DNA of 6,565 nucleotides from Alphaproteobacteria bacterium (GCA_011524805.1 WTJO01000110.1:1-6565); one strand, 5' to 3'. Positions 1 to 6,489 are shown, counted from the first letter of the stretch. Notes: generated from the sequence alone by a model not told the origin. Translations and numbers: made by a program.

Positions 1-94
1 GCGTTATCTGTAAATTGGAATATTTTAGATACTCAAACTACTTTTATGTTTTATTTCTTATCATTTCGTTTCAATTTTGCTTTCTGCGAGGCAA

Positions 95-179
95 TGCTGT
101 TCCAAGCTTTGCATGAAAATATATCCCGATAGACAAACATTGATATACACATGGATTTTCAGCTAAGCTTGGAACAGCA
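95..179. repeat. Long interrupted inverted repeat in the leader of the binding-protein gene
   Basis: Positions 95-109 (TGCTGTTCCAAGCTT) are the exact reverse complement of 165-179. After a T-T mismatch (110/164) the pairing continues inward with 111-112/162-163, a bulged A113, and 114-120/155-161. The inner part can fold again (ATATC 121-125 with GATAT 142-146). As RNA this would be an imperfect stem of about 24 pairs that ends 11 nt before the Shine-Dalgarno of the binding-protein gene. It is not a typical terminator, because only AACTTTATTT follows it. It could be a structured 5' leader, a paired operator for a DNA-binding regulator, or the relic of a small inverted-repeat element. No target-site duplication is visible at its edges. 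The symmetry is directly seen; its role is unknown. Confidence 0.75.
141..149 (+). promoter_or_regulatory. Candidate extended -10 promoter element
   Basis: TG-A-TATACA at 141-149 matches the extended -10 pattern TGnTATAAT except at the last two bases. No good -35 box lies 16-18 bp upstream, which is tolerated in extended -10 promoters. Transcription would start near 155-157, giving a leader of about 47 nt. In that case only the right arm of the inverted repeat at 95-179 would be transcribed, and the repeat would act as DNA flanking the promoter. This is a weak motif match in AT-rich DNA. Confidence 0.25.
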
Positions 180-202
180 ACTTTATTTCAGGGAGGATAA
201 AC

Positions 203-1750
203 ATGCTTAAAACTATATTCTCAACAATTGTTATTACGTCTGCTCTGGCTGTTAGCACTGCATCTGCAGAAACAATCAGGTGGGCTCGGGCAGGCGATGC
301 AATAACCATGGATCCGCATGCCCAAAATGAAGGGCCTACGCATGCGCTCAATCATCAAATTTATGATTCGCTTCTGCAAAGAGATATGGCAGGTGCGATC
401 ATCCCGTCATTGGCAACAAGCTGGTCGGCACTACCAGATAATCCAAATGTTTGGCGATTTAACCTGCGCAAAGGTGTAACGTTCCATGATGGTGCCACCT
501 TTGATTCGGAAGATGTGGTGTTTTCACTAGGGCGGGCGAGAGCTGACGGCTCGGAGATGAAAGAACTGCTCTCTTCTGTAAAGGAAGTCCGCGCCGTCGA
601 TGCCTACACTGTGGATATTGAAACCAATGGCGCAAACCCACTTCTGGTGAATAACCTAACCAATATGTTTATGATGGATAAAGGCTGGTCAGAGGCTAAT
701 GATGTGATGACACCACATGATGTAGCTAAGGGCGAGACCAATTTTGCAACTAGCAATTCTAACGGTACTGGCGCATTTATGCTTGTCAGTCGTGCAGTTG
801 ATGAAAAGACGGTGCTAACCGCTAACCCAAATTACTGGGGTAAGGATATCTATCCTAACAAGGTCACTGAAATTATCTATACACCGATTCAGTCTTCAGC
901 AACGCGTGTTGCAGCACTTCTTTCTGGCGAGGTTGATATTATTCAGGATGTGCCTGTTCAGGATTTGAAACGGGTAGAATCACAGTCAGGTCTGATGTTG
1001 GCAACCGCCGCGCAGAACCGAGTCATTTTCTTCGGCGTAAACACTGTCAAAGGCCCGACGGCTAATCTTAAAGTACGTCAGGCAATGAATATCGCGATTA
1101 ACCGCGATGCCATCAAGAAAATTGTAATGCGGAACCAGTCAGATCCGACGGGCGTGATCATGCCGCCTTTTGTGAATGGCTGGAATGAGACCCTGAACAA
1201 ATATCCTGCCAATGATCTTAAAGCAGCAAAGGCACTGATGGCAGAGGCTGGCCATGGTGACGGGTTTGACATTGTGCTGAACTGCCCGAATGACCGCTAT
1301 ATCAATGATGAAGCAATTTGTCAGTCTGTGGTGGGCATGATGGCACAAATCGGCATTAATGTGACACTTGATGCAAAGCCAAAGGCACAGCATTTCCCGA
1401 TTGCAAAGGGAGGCGAGTCTGATTTCTACATGCTTGGCTGGGGTGTGCCTACCTTTGATTCTCACTATATTTTCAATTTCCTGGTTCATACCCAGACAGA
1501 GAATCGCGGCTCATGGAACCCGACCGGATATTCAAACGCAAATGTTGATGCGATGATCCAGAGTCTTGAATCCGAAACTAATCTGGATAAGCGTAATCAG
1601 ACAATAGCGAAAATCTGGGATGAGGTGCAAAAGGCGCAGATGTATCTGCCTGTGCATAATCAGGTGCTAAACTGGGGCATGCGCGACAATATTGTCTTTG
1701 ATGTGCAGCCTGAAGATCAGCCGCACTTCCAGTTCCTGACATTCAAATAG
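203..1750 (+). CDS. Periplasmic solute-binding protein of a family-5 (peptide/nickel-type) ABC importer
   Basis: This is the 515-residue periplasmic receptor that binds the solute and delivers it to the permeases encoded downstream. The N-terminus is a Sec signal peptide: Lys3, a hydrophobic core over residues 5-17, and an A-S-A cleavage site that would release the mature protein at Glu23. The mature part is an SBP_bac_5 (cluster C) fold. Residues 54-112 carry the family pattern: YDSLL, then IIPSLATSW, then FNLRKGVTFHDG with the FHDG turn at 94-97, then DVVFSLGRA. A pair of cysteines, Cys361 in NCPNDRY and Cys373 in DEAICQS, is spaced so that it could form a disulfide in the periplasm. Length is normal for DppA/OppA-type proteins. 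The start is supported by GGGAGG at 191-196, six bases before the ATG. It is the first gene of the operon. Specificity cannot be assigned: dipeptides, glutathione, nickel chelates, opines and sugars all have receptors in this family. Confidence 0.93.
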   Translation: MLKTIFSTIVITSALAVSTASAETIRWARAGDAITMDPHAQNEGPTHALNHQIYDSLLQRDMAGAIIPSLATSWSALPDNPNVWRFNLRKGVTFHDGATFDSEDVVFSLGRARADGSEMKELLSSVKEVRAVDAYTVDIETNGANPLLVNNLTNMFMMDKGWSEANDVMTPHDVAKGETNFATSNSNGTGAFMLVSRAVDEKTVLTANPNYWGKDIYPNKVTEIIYTPIQSSATRVAALLSGEVDIIQDVPVQDLKRVESQSGLMLATAAQNRVIFFGVNTVKGPTANLKVRQAMNIAINRDAIKKIVMRNQSDPTGVIMPPFVNGWNETLNKYPANDLKAAKALMAEAGHGDGFDIVLNCPNDRYINDEAICQSVVGMMAQIGINVTLDAKPKAQHFPIAKGGESDFYMLGWGVPTFDSHYIFNFLVHTQTENRGSWNPTGYSNANVDAMIQSLESETNLDKRNQTIAKIWDEVQKAQMYLPVHNQVLNWGMRDNIVFDVQPEDQPHFQFLTFK

Positions 1751-1755
1751 ACCTT

Positions 1756-1795
1756 GGACCCCTGCTAGCCATCTTGTGTTGGCAGGGGTCTGTTT
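1756..1795 (+). terminator. Hairpin with short T-run between binding protein and permease (attenuator-type terminator)
   Basis: GACCCCTGC at 1757-1765 pairs perfectly with GCAGGGGTC at 1782-1790, extended by a G-U pair (1756/1791), with a 16-nt loop. TGTTTTCG follows, giving a short T-run at 1793-1796. The hairpin begins six bases after the binding-protein stop codon. The form is that of a Rho-independent terminator, but the T-run is weak, so partial read-through into the permease genes is likely. Such a site usually lets the receptor be made in excess over the membrane complex. The 3' arm also contains AGGGG (1784-1788), the only Shine-Dalgarno-like sequence before the permease start at 1802, so the hairpin may affect translation too. 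Confidence 0.7.
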
Positions 1796-1801
1796 TCGCA
1801 G

Positions 1802-2785
1802 ATGCTGATTATTATCTTTAGGCGATTATTACAGGCCGTTCTGGTGCTTCTGTTTGTGGCACTGATCTCGTTTTTAATTTTCCGCTTTGTTGGCAATCCG
1901 GTAGAAAGCCTGCTTGGGCAGGAGGCCACTGTTGCCCAGCGTGCTGCATTAGAAGAAGCATTGGGGCTGAATGACCCTATCCATATTCAATATGCTGATT
2001 TTGTGTGGCGGGCATTACAGTTTGATTTTGGCAATTCCTATCGGGGCGCGCTTCCGGTTGCAGAGCTAATATTATTGCGCCTGCCAGCCACGCTTGAGCT
2101 AGCGCTAACATCAGCTATTTTTGCGCTGGTGTTTGGCGTTATTGCAGGCATCTATACCGCTATTAACAAAGGCAGTTTTTTAACAAATTTTATTCTTTCA
2201 TCATCCCTTATAGGGGTATCATTGCCTACTTTTTTAATTGGCGTTTTGCTGATCTGGATTTTTTCTGTTGAACTTAACTGGCTACCCTCATTTGGTCGGG
2301 GAGAAGTTGTATCTCTGGGCTGGTGGTCTACAGGCTTTCTAACCAGCAGTGGCCTGAAATCCCTTATCCTGCCAAGCATCACTCTGGGGCTGTATCAGAT
2401 GACCCTTATCATGAGGCTGACCAGATCTGAAATGCTTGAAGTGCTTCGTCAGGACTATATCAGACTGCCCCGTGCGCTGGGACTTTCCAGCAGACAGATT
2501 TACGTATTTCATGCCCTGCCCAATATCCTTATTCCTGTGATCACGATAACAGGGCTTCAGGTAGGTTCTATTATAGCCTTTGCGATTATCACCGAGACAG
2601 TTTTTCAATGGCCGGGGGTCGGGCTGTTATTTATCAATGCTGTGTATTTTGTCGATATTCCGGTGATGAGCGCCTATCTGTTGCTGGTTGGCTTTACCTT
2701 TGTGATAATCAATCTAATCGTTGATTTGCTGTATCTGGCGATTGACCCGCGCCTGCGTGACACCGAATTGCGAAGCGAGGTATAG
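1802..2785 (+). CDS. ABC importer permease subunit, DppB/OppB type
   Basis: This is one of the two membrane subunits forming the transport channel in the inner membrane. The protein has 327 residues, close to the 306-340 usual for the family. It starts with the typical FRRLLQAVLVLL segment (first membrane helix about 9-29), has a periplasmic stretch about 30-96, then further helices near 97-118, 130-154, 184-205, 236-262 and 286-310. The cytoplasmic EAA coupling loop runs from Glu210 to about 240 (DYIRLPRALGLS, then HALPNILIPV). It reads A-L-G where most relatives have A-K-G. The family signature ETVFQWPGVGLLF is present, with WPG at 270-272. The start at 1802 gives the canonical N-terminus, but the only Shine-Dalgarno-like sequence, AGGGG at 1784-1788, is 13 nt away and buried in the hairpin. 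The next permease gene starts after three bases. Confidence 0.94.
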   Translation: MLIIIFRRLLQAVLVLLFVALISFLIFRFVGNPVESLLGQEATVAQRAALEEALGLNDPIHIQYADFVWRALQFDFGNSYRGALPVAELILLRLPATLELALTSAIFALVFGVIAGIYTAINKGSFLTNFILSSSLIGVSLPTFLIGVLLIWIFSVELNWLPSFGRGEVVSLGWWSTGFLTSSGLKSLILPSITLGLYQMTLIMRLTRSEMLEVLRQDYIRLPRALGLSSRQIYVFHALPNILIPVITITGLQVGSIIAFAIITETVFQWPGVGLLFINAVYFVDIPVMSAYLLLVGFTFVIINLIVDLLYLAIDPRLRDTELRSEV

Positions 2786-2788
2786 TCT

Positions 2789-3694
2789 ATGCGGCGATTT
2801 TTGCAATCAGATCTTTTCTATAGCTTTAGATATTCGCCTGTGGCTATTGTCTCGTTTGTCATTATCGTATTCATCATACTGACAGCGATATTTGCTGATT
2901 TGATCGCGCCGAATAATCCGTTTGACCCTGCTAGTCTTAATCTGATGAATGGCTTCACTCCGCCCATGCAGGCCAATGACTTTACAGGCGAGACATTTTT
3001 AATGGGAACGGATGATCAGGGAAGGGATTTGTTTTCGACCATTTTATACGGCTTGCGGATTTCGCTGTTTGTAGGTGTAATGGCCGTTATGCTTGCCATG
3101 TTGCTGGGGGTTATGCTGGGGCTGGTCGCCGGCTTTGTTGGCGGATGGATTGATTCATTCATCATGCGGTTTGCCGATATCCAGATGACCTTTCCGTCTA
3201 TTCTTGTGGCGATGCTGATTTATGGTGTTGCAAAAGGTATATTGCCGCCTGAAGTGCGTTATGAAATGTCAATCGCCGTGCTGATTATGTCGATTGGCCT
3301 GTCCGAATGGGTTCCGTTTGCGCGGACAGTGCGCGGCTCTACGCTGGTTGAAAAGGAAAAGGAATATATCATTGCGGCAAAAATGGTAGGGCTGTCTCGC
3401 TACCAGATCATGATACGCCATATTTTGCCTAATGTTCTTAGCCCTGTTCTTGTGATAGCCACCATTACTTTTGCGCTGGCCATTATTGCCGAAGCTACCC
3501 TGTCATTTCTGGGTGTGGGGGTGCCTACTACAAAGCCCAGCCTTGGTACCTTAATCCGTATCGGACAGGATTTTCTGTTTTCAGGGGAATGGTGGATTTT
3601 ATTTTTTCCGGCAGTCACATTGCTGGCCTTTGCGCTATCCATCAATCTGTTTGGCGACTGGTTGCGTGACACGCTAAATCCGAAGCTGAAATGA
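2789..3694 (+). CDS. ABC importer permease subunit, DppC/OppC type
   Basis: This is the second channel subunit, partner of the DppB-type protein encoded three bases upstream. It has 301 residues, the normal length. Residues 1-60 match the OppC N-terminal region: a cytoplasmic start, one helix about 17-37, and the FADLIAPNNPFDP stretch. The diagnostic GTDDQGRD is at 73-80, followed by ILYGLRISL and the transmembrane domain. The EAA loop starts at Glu192 (EYIIAAKMVGLS, then HILPNVLSPV). The C-terminal region keeps EATLSFLGVG, PSLGTLI and NLFGDWLRD (GDWLRD at 289-294). GAGG at 2777-2780, eight bases before the ATG, serves as ribosome binding site. Its TGA overlaps the start of the ATPase gene by four bases (ATGA), which suggests translational coupling. 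Confidence 0.94.
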   Translation: MRRFLQSDLFYSFRYSPVAIVSFVIIVFIILTAIFADLIAPNNPFDPASLNLMNGFTPPMQANDFTGETFLMGTDDQGRDLFSTILYGLRISLFVGVMAVMLAMLLGVMLGLVAGFVGGWIDSFIMRFADIQMTFPSILVAMLIYGVAKGILPPEVRYEMSIAVLIMSIGLSEWVPFARTVRGSTLVEKEKEYIIAAKMVGLSRYQIMIRHILPNVLSPVLVIATITFALAIIAEATLSFLGVGVPTTKPSLGTLIRIGQDFLFSGEWWILFFPAVTLLAFALSINLFGDWLRDTLNPKLK

Positions 3695-4668
3695 TGGAAG
3701 ATAACGATATGCCCACGCCATTGCTTCAGATAAACCAGCTTACTGTCACATTGAAAAAGCGGCAGGCATTATTCAAGGCAGTAGATAATTTATCACTTAC
3801 TGTCAATAAGGGCGAAATTCTCGGACTAGTAGGTGAGTCCGGTGCTGGAAAATCCATGGTCGGGTCTGCCATTATGGGACTGATTGACAAGCCGCTTTTT
3901 ATCTCTTCAGGTGAAATTTACTTCAAACAGCGCCGAATTGACACTAATGCACAGCCTGTTCGAGGCGCCGAAATTTCCATGATTTTCCAGGATCCTCTGG
4001 TCAGTCTGAATCCCTTGCGTACGATCGGCGATCAGCTTTTAGAGACCATTAGAACACATATTCCCCTCTCAAAGCCTAAAGCTCTTGAACGGGCGAAAAG
4101 GCTATTAAAGGAGGTTGGAATAGATCCGGCACGGATTAATGCCTATCCGCATACTTTTTCTGGGGGCATGCGCCAACGTGTAGTTATCGCGCTTGCGCTT
4201 GCGCCTGAGCCTTCTTTGATTATTGCTGATGAGCCTACTACAGCACTTGATGTATCTGTTCAGGCACAGATTTTGGATTTGCTGAAACAGCTATGCAAAC
4301 ACAGAGGTACCTCCATTATTCTGATTACCCATGATATGGGCGTGATAGCCGATACTACTGACCGTGTGGCGGTGCTATATTCTGGCCGGCTAGCCGAGAT
4401 TGGCACAACCTATGACGTGCTCAAAAACCCCTGTCATCCCTACACAAAAGGGCTGGTTGCCGCCACTCCGCAAATTAATGGCGCTTCATTGAAAGACAAG
4501 CTGTTTCAAATTCCGGGCTCAATGCCTGATCTGAATAATATTCCGGCCGGCTGTGCGTTCTATCCCAGATGCACACAGGCTGTCTGCCAATGTGAGGGGG
4601 AACAACCAGCCCTGTTCGATAACCGCACCGCATGCTGGCTATTTGATAAAGGGGCAAAACCGAAATGA
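3691..4668 (+). CDS. ABC importer ATPase, DppD/OppD type with C-terminal cysteine motif
   Basis: This nucleotide-binding subunit hydrolyses ATP on the cytoplasmic face of the permeases. It has 325 residues from the first ATG. All ATPase motifs are intact: Walker A GESGAGKS at 48-55, Q-loop Gln100 (IFQDPLVSLNP), signature FSGGMRQR at 156-163, Walker B ending in Asp180-Glu181, and the switch His214 in LITHD. After about residue 255 comes the oligopeptide-transporter C-terminal domain (oligo_HPY), with IPGSMPDL and GCAFYPRC. Cysteines at 288, 294, 299, 301 and 315 fit the four-cysteine pattern that binds a [4Fe-4S] cluster in characterised DppD proteins. The start is uncertain. The ATG at 3691 overlaps the previous stop, but the ATG at 3709 (codon 7) has GGAAG eight bases upstream and gives the more typical N-terminus MPTPLLQ. 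The downstream ATPase gene overlaps by four bases. Confidence 0.94.
   Translation: MMEDNDMPTPLLQINQLTVTLKKRQALFKAVDNLSLTVNKGEILGLVGESGAGKSMVGSAIMGLIDKPLFISSGEIYFKQRRIDTNAQPVRGAEISMIFQDPLVSLNPLRTIGDQLLETIRTHIPLSKPKALERAKRLLKEVGIDPARINAYPHTFSGGMRQRVVIALALAPEPSLIIADEPTTALDVSVQAQILDLLKQLCKHRGTSIILITHDMGVIADTTDRVAVLYSGRLAEIGTTYDVLKNPCHPYTKGLVAATPQINGASLKDKLFQIPGSMPDLNNIPAGCAFYPRCTQAVCQCEGEQPALFDNRTACWLFDKGAKPK
3696..3700 (+). promoter_or_regulatory. Ribosome binding site favouring an internal start at 3709
   Basis: GGAAG at 3696-3700 sits eight bases before an in-frame ATG at 3709. The upstream ATGs at 3691 and 3694 have no comparable purine box before them (the preceding bases are CGAAGCTGAA). 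If used, the DppD-type ATPase would be 319 residues and would lack MMEDND, and the 4-bp overlap with the permease gene would not be the working start. Confidence 0.45.
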
Positions 4669-5486
4669 GCTATGTTACGGCGAGCGGGCTAACGCGGCAA
4701 TATGATTTATCTGATCCCTGGTTCATAAGAATGATTACCGGCCGCAAGGCAAATGTGCTGACGGCGGTTAATCAGGTGAGTTTTTCTATTGAAAAAGGCA
4801 CGACCTATGCACTGGTGGGCGAAAGCGGCTCTGGGAAATCAACCATAGCAAAAATGCTGGCAGGTGTGCTTGCGCCATCGCAAGGCTCCGTCCAGATTGA
4901 CGGGCACGATTTCAATAATCCTAGGCTGGATAATGCCAACAAAAAAATGTTGCGCCAACGCGTTCAGATGGTCTTTCAGTCGCCTTACGCAAGCCTTAAT
5001 CCCCGCTGGAAAATTGGGGATATTCTGCTTGAGCCCATTAACGCATTTAATCTGATTGAAGATAAAGCTACCCGACAGAAACGAGTGATTGAATTACTGG
5101 AACAGGTGGGTATGTCTGCCCATGACCAGACAAAATATCCTCATGAATTTTCAGGTGGACAGCGCCAGCGAATTTCTATTGCCAGAGCCCTGGCCTGTCA
5201 CCCAGAACTAATTATCTGTGATGAGCCAACTTCAGCTCTTGATGTATCTGTGCAGGCGCAGGTGTTGAATTTGCTGAAAGATTTGCAACAGGAAAATGGC
5301 CTGACCTATCTGTTTATCTCACATGATCTGGCCGTAATTTCAACCATGGCCAACAAGATAGGCGTTCTCAAAGATGGAGAGCTGGTTGAAGAGGGCGAAA
5401 CATCCGGATTGCTGGCAAATCCGCAACATGCCTATACAAAAATGCTACTTGCCGCAGCGCCGGATATTGGTGCCTATATCAGTTAG
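4665..5486 (+). CDS. ABC importer ATPase, DppF/OppF type, short form
   Basis: This is the second nucleotide-binding subunit, expected to pair with the DppD-type ATPase. It has 273 residues. Walker A GESGSGKS is at 52-59, Q-loop at Gln105 (VFQSPYASLNPRW), signature FSGGQRQR at 162-169, Walker B ends in Asp186-Glu187, and the switch residue is His220 (FISHD). It ends soon after NPQHAYTKMLLAAAP, so it lacks the C-terminal oligo_HPY extension and cysteine motif that bring many DppF proteins to about 320-330 residues. No continuation resembling that domain is seen in the other frames downstream, so this looks like a natural short form (NikE is of similar length) and not a frameshift. AAAGGGG at 4648-4654, ten bases upstream, is the ribosome binding site. 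The ATGA overlap indicates coupling to the previous gene. It is the last gene of the importer operon. Confidence 0.94.
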   Translation: MSYVTASGLTRQYDLSDPWFIRMITGRKANVLTAVNQVSFSIEKGTTYALVGESGSGKSTIAKMLAGVLAPSQGSVQIDGHDFNNPRLDNANKKMLRQRVQMVFQSPYASLNPRWKIGDILLEPINAFNLIEDKATRQKRVIELLEQVGMSAHDQTKYPHEFSGGQRQRISIARALACHPELIICDEPTSALDVSVQAQVLNLLKDLQQENGLTYLFISHDLAVISTMANKIGVLKDGELVEEGETSGLLANPQHAYTKMLLAAAPDIGAYIS

Positions 5487-5510
5487 TACCGGAGACAGGT
5501 CTGCGGCTAT

Positions 5511-5535
5511 CGGACCGCGGTCGTACCGTGGTTTG
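5511..5535 (+). terminator. Hairpin after the importer operon, possible terminator without T-tract
   Basis: Positions 5511-5520 can pair with 5526-5535 around a 5-nt loop (TCGTA), giving ten pairs of which three are G-U. The core contains the perfect 10-bp palindrome GACCGCGGTC at 5513-5522. It lies 25 bases after the stop of the last ATPase gene, where an operon end would be expected. No T-run follows, so it would be an atypical terminator, an mRNA-stabilising hairpin or a DNA palindrome for a regulator. Confidence 0.4.
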
Positions 5536-5537
5536 GC

Positions 5538-5573
5538 AGGATTAGACATTTATATCGTGCAGTGACTAATCCT
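5538..5573. promoter_or_regulatory. Inverted repeat upstream of the BKACE gene, possible operator
   Basis: AGGATTAG at 5538-5545 is the exact reverse complement of CTAATCCT at 5566-5573, separated by 20 bases of AT-rich sequence that includes TTATAT (5550-5555). It sits 28 bp before the BKACE start codon. That position suits an operator or a leader hairpin. I see no convincing -35/-10 pair, so no promoter is assigned. Confidence 0.45.
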
Positions 5574-5601
5574 AGACATAAACTGCGGCTTATGATTTTC
5601 T

Positions 5602-6489
5602 ATGTGCATGTCGCGCACCGTCTTTATCGAAGCTGCACTAAACGGACCATGGTCACAAAGCCGCCAGCCTTTGATGCCTGTGACTACCAGCGATTTAATT
5701 ACTGATGGCATCAATTGCGCTAAAGCCGGTGCATCTATTATTCATATTCATGTATATGACCCCAACACTGGCAAGCAGTTTGAGGATTTTGACGCTTACA
5801 GGACTGTTATTGAGGGAATAAGACAACATCAAGATGTAGTCGTATATCCTACCTTGCCACTTTCGGGCTTCGCTAATACTGACCAGTCCTTCACACCAGA
5901 TGCTCGCTTTGAAACTGTGGAAAAATTAGCCAAGGCAGGTCTGCTTGAATGGTCTGTAATTGACCCAGGCACAACGCAAATATCAGCGTTGAATACAACA
6001 ACTGATAACGAGATCCAATTTTTGTATATTAATAGTGAAGCGGAAATCAGATACGGCCTTCAACTGGCTAGTCAGTATAATTTTGTTCCAAGTTTTGCTA
6101 TTTATGAGCCAGGATTTCTGCGTTTAGGAGCGATGCTGTCAAAAGAAACAAGAGGGTGCCCTAAACCAATTTATCGTTTTATGTTTTCAGACCGCTTCAG
6201 TTTTGGGTTTCCTGCAGAAGAAATCTATCTTTTAGCTTACATTCATCTGTTAAAACAAACTGACCCTAACTCACTTTGGATGATCGCCGGGCTTCAGGTA
6301 AATACCGAAAACATTATTAGCTCATGTCTTGCAGCTGGCGGGCATATCCGCACCGGACTAGAGGATGCCTATTTTCAATCTGAAATAGATAATCTGGAGC
6401 TTGTTAAGCAAGCAGCTCAAAACATCCATAATCAAGGCTATGAAATTGGAACAGCTCCTCAACTACGCCAGCATCTATCTTGTCTTTAG
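5602..6489 (+). CDS. Beta-keto acid cleavage enzyme (BKACE, DUF849 family)
   Basis: The family condenses a beta-keto acid with acetyl-CoA to give acetoacetate and a CoA thioester of the remaining part. It is a cytoplasmic, zinc-dependent TIM-barrel. The protein has 295 residues, the usual size. Residues 43-53 (GASIIHIHVYD) hold the metal-binding His48 and His50. The third ligand is expected to be Glu254 in the conserved IRTGLEDAYF, where Arg250, Glu254 and Asp255 match the Arg-Glu-Asp set of the lysine-fermentation enzyme Kce. Other conserved pieces are the N-terminal IEAALNG, YPTLPLSG (82-89) and the C-terminal region after the GLED motif. Most relatives read HxHxRD; here Tyr52 replaces that Arg. 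An in-frame TGA at 5593 limits the start to 5602 or 5608; neither has a Shine-Dalgarno, and 5608 gives the more family-like MSRTVF. By eye the gene is more AT-rich than the importer genes. The substrate is unknown. Confidence 0.88.
   Translation: MCMSRTVFIEAALNGPWSQSRQPLMPVTTSDLITDGINCAKAGASIIHIHVYDPNTGKQFEDFDAYRTVIEGIRQHQDVVVYPTLPLSGFANTDQSFTPDARFETVEKLAKAGLLEWSVIDPGTTQISALNTTTDNEIQFLYINSEAEIRYGLQLASQYNFVPSFAIYEPGFLRLGAMLSKETRGCPKPIYRFMFSDRFSFGFPAEEIYLLAYIHLLKQTDPNSLWMIAGLQVNTENIISSCLAAGGHIRTGLEDAYFQSEIDNLELVKQAAQNIHNQGYEIGTAPQLRQHLSCL

Larger units (their letters stand above)
5501..5590. repeat. Direct repeat CTGCGGCT flanking the intergenic region
   Basis: CTGCGGCT occurs at 5501-5508 and again at 5583-5590, 82 bp apart, bracketing the hairpins in the gap between the ATPase and BKACE genes. 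A second short direct repeat, TAGACAT, occurs at 5543-5549 and 5573-5579, 30 bp apart (about three helical turns). Spaced direct repeats can be regulator sites, but copies this short can also arise by chance. Confidence 0.4.

Noticed and set aside
15..50. Sigma-70 promoter from TTGGAA (15-20) with TATGTT (45-50)
   Set aside because: The spacing is 24 bp, well outside the usual 16-18 bp, and AT-rich DNA gives many such partial matches.
1..132. Plus-strand frame open from the left edge to a TAG at 130-132, as if the tail of an upstream gene
   Set aside because: The translation is rich in Phe, Asn and Leu as expected from AT-rich non-coding DNA, shows no family pattern, and runs into the inverted repeat at 95-179.
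95..179. Small transposable element (MITE) with 15-bp terminal inverted repeats
   Set aside because: No matching target-site duplication is seen at the two edges, and there is no second copy in the window. Kept only as an alternative reading of the inverted repeat.
1139..1489. 116-codon minus-strand open frame inside the binding-protein gene
   Set aside because: It lies wholly opposite a well-conserved coding region, and its Cys/His-rich translation looks like an antisense shadow.
5374..5565. Alternative frame continuing past the end of the DppF-type ATPase, considered as a frameshifted C-terminal domain
   Set aside because: The translation has none of the oligo_HPY features (no IPG..P, no GC-F-PRC), and the ATPase already ends with a normal short-form tail.
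5573..5601. TAGACA at 5573-5578 as a -35 box for the BKACE gene
   Set aside because: The -10 position would fall on the start codon region with no TATAAT-like sequence.
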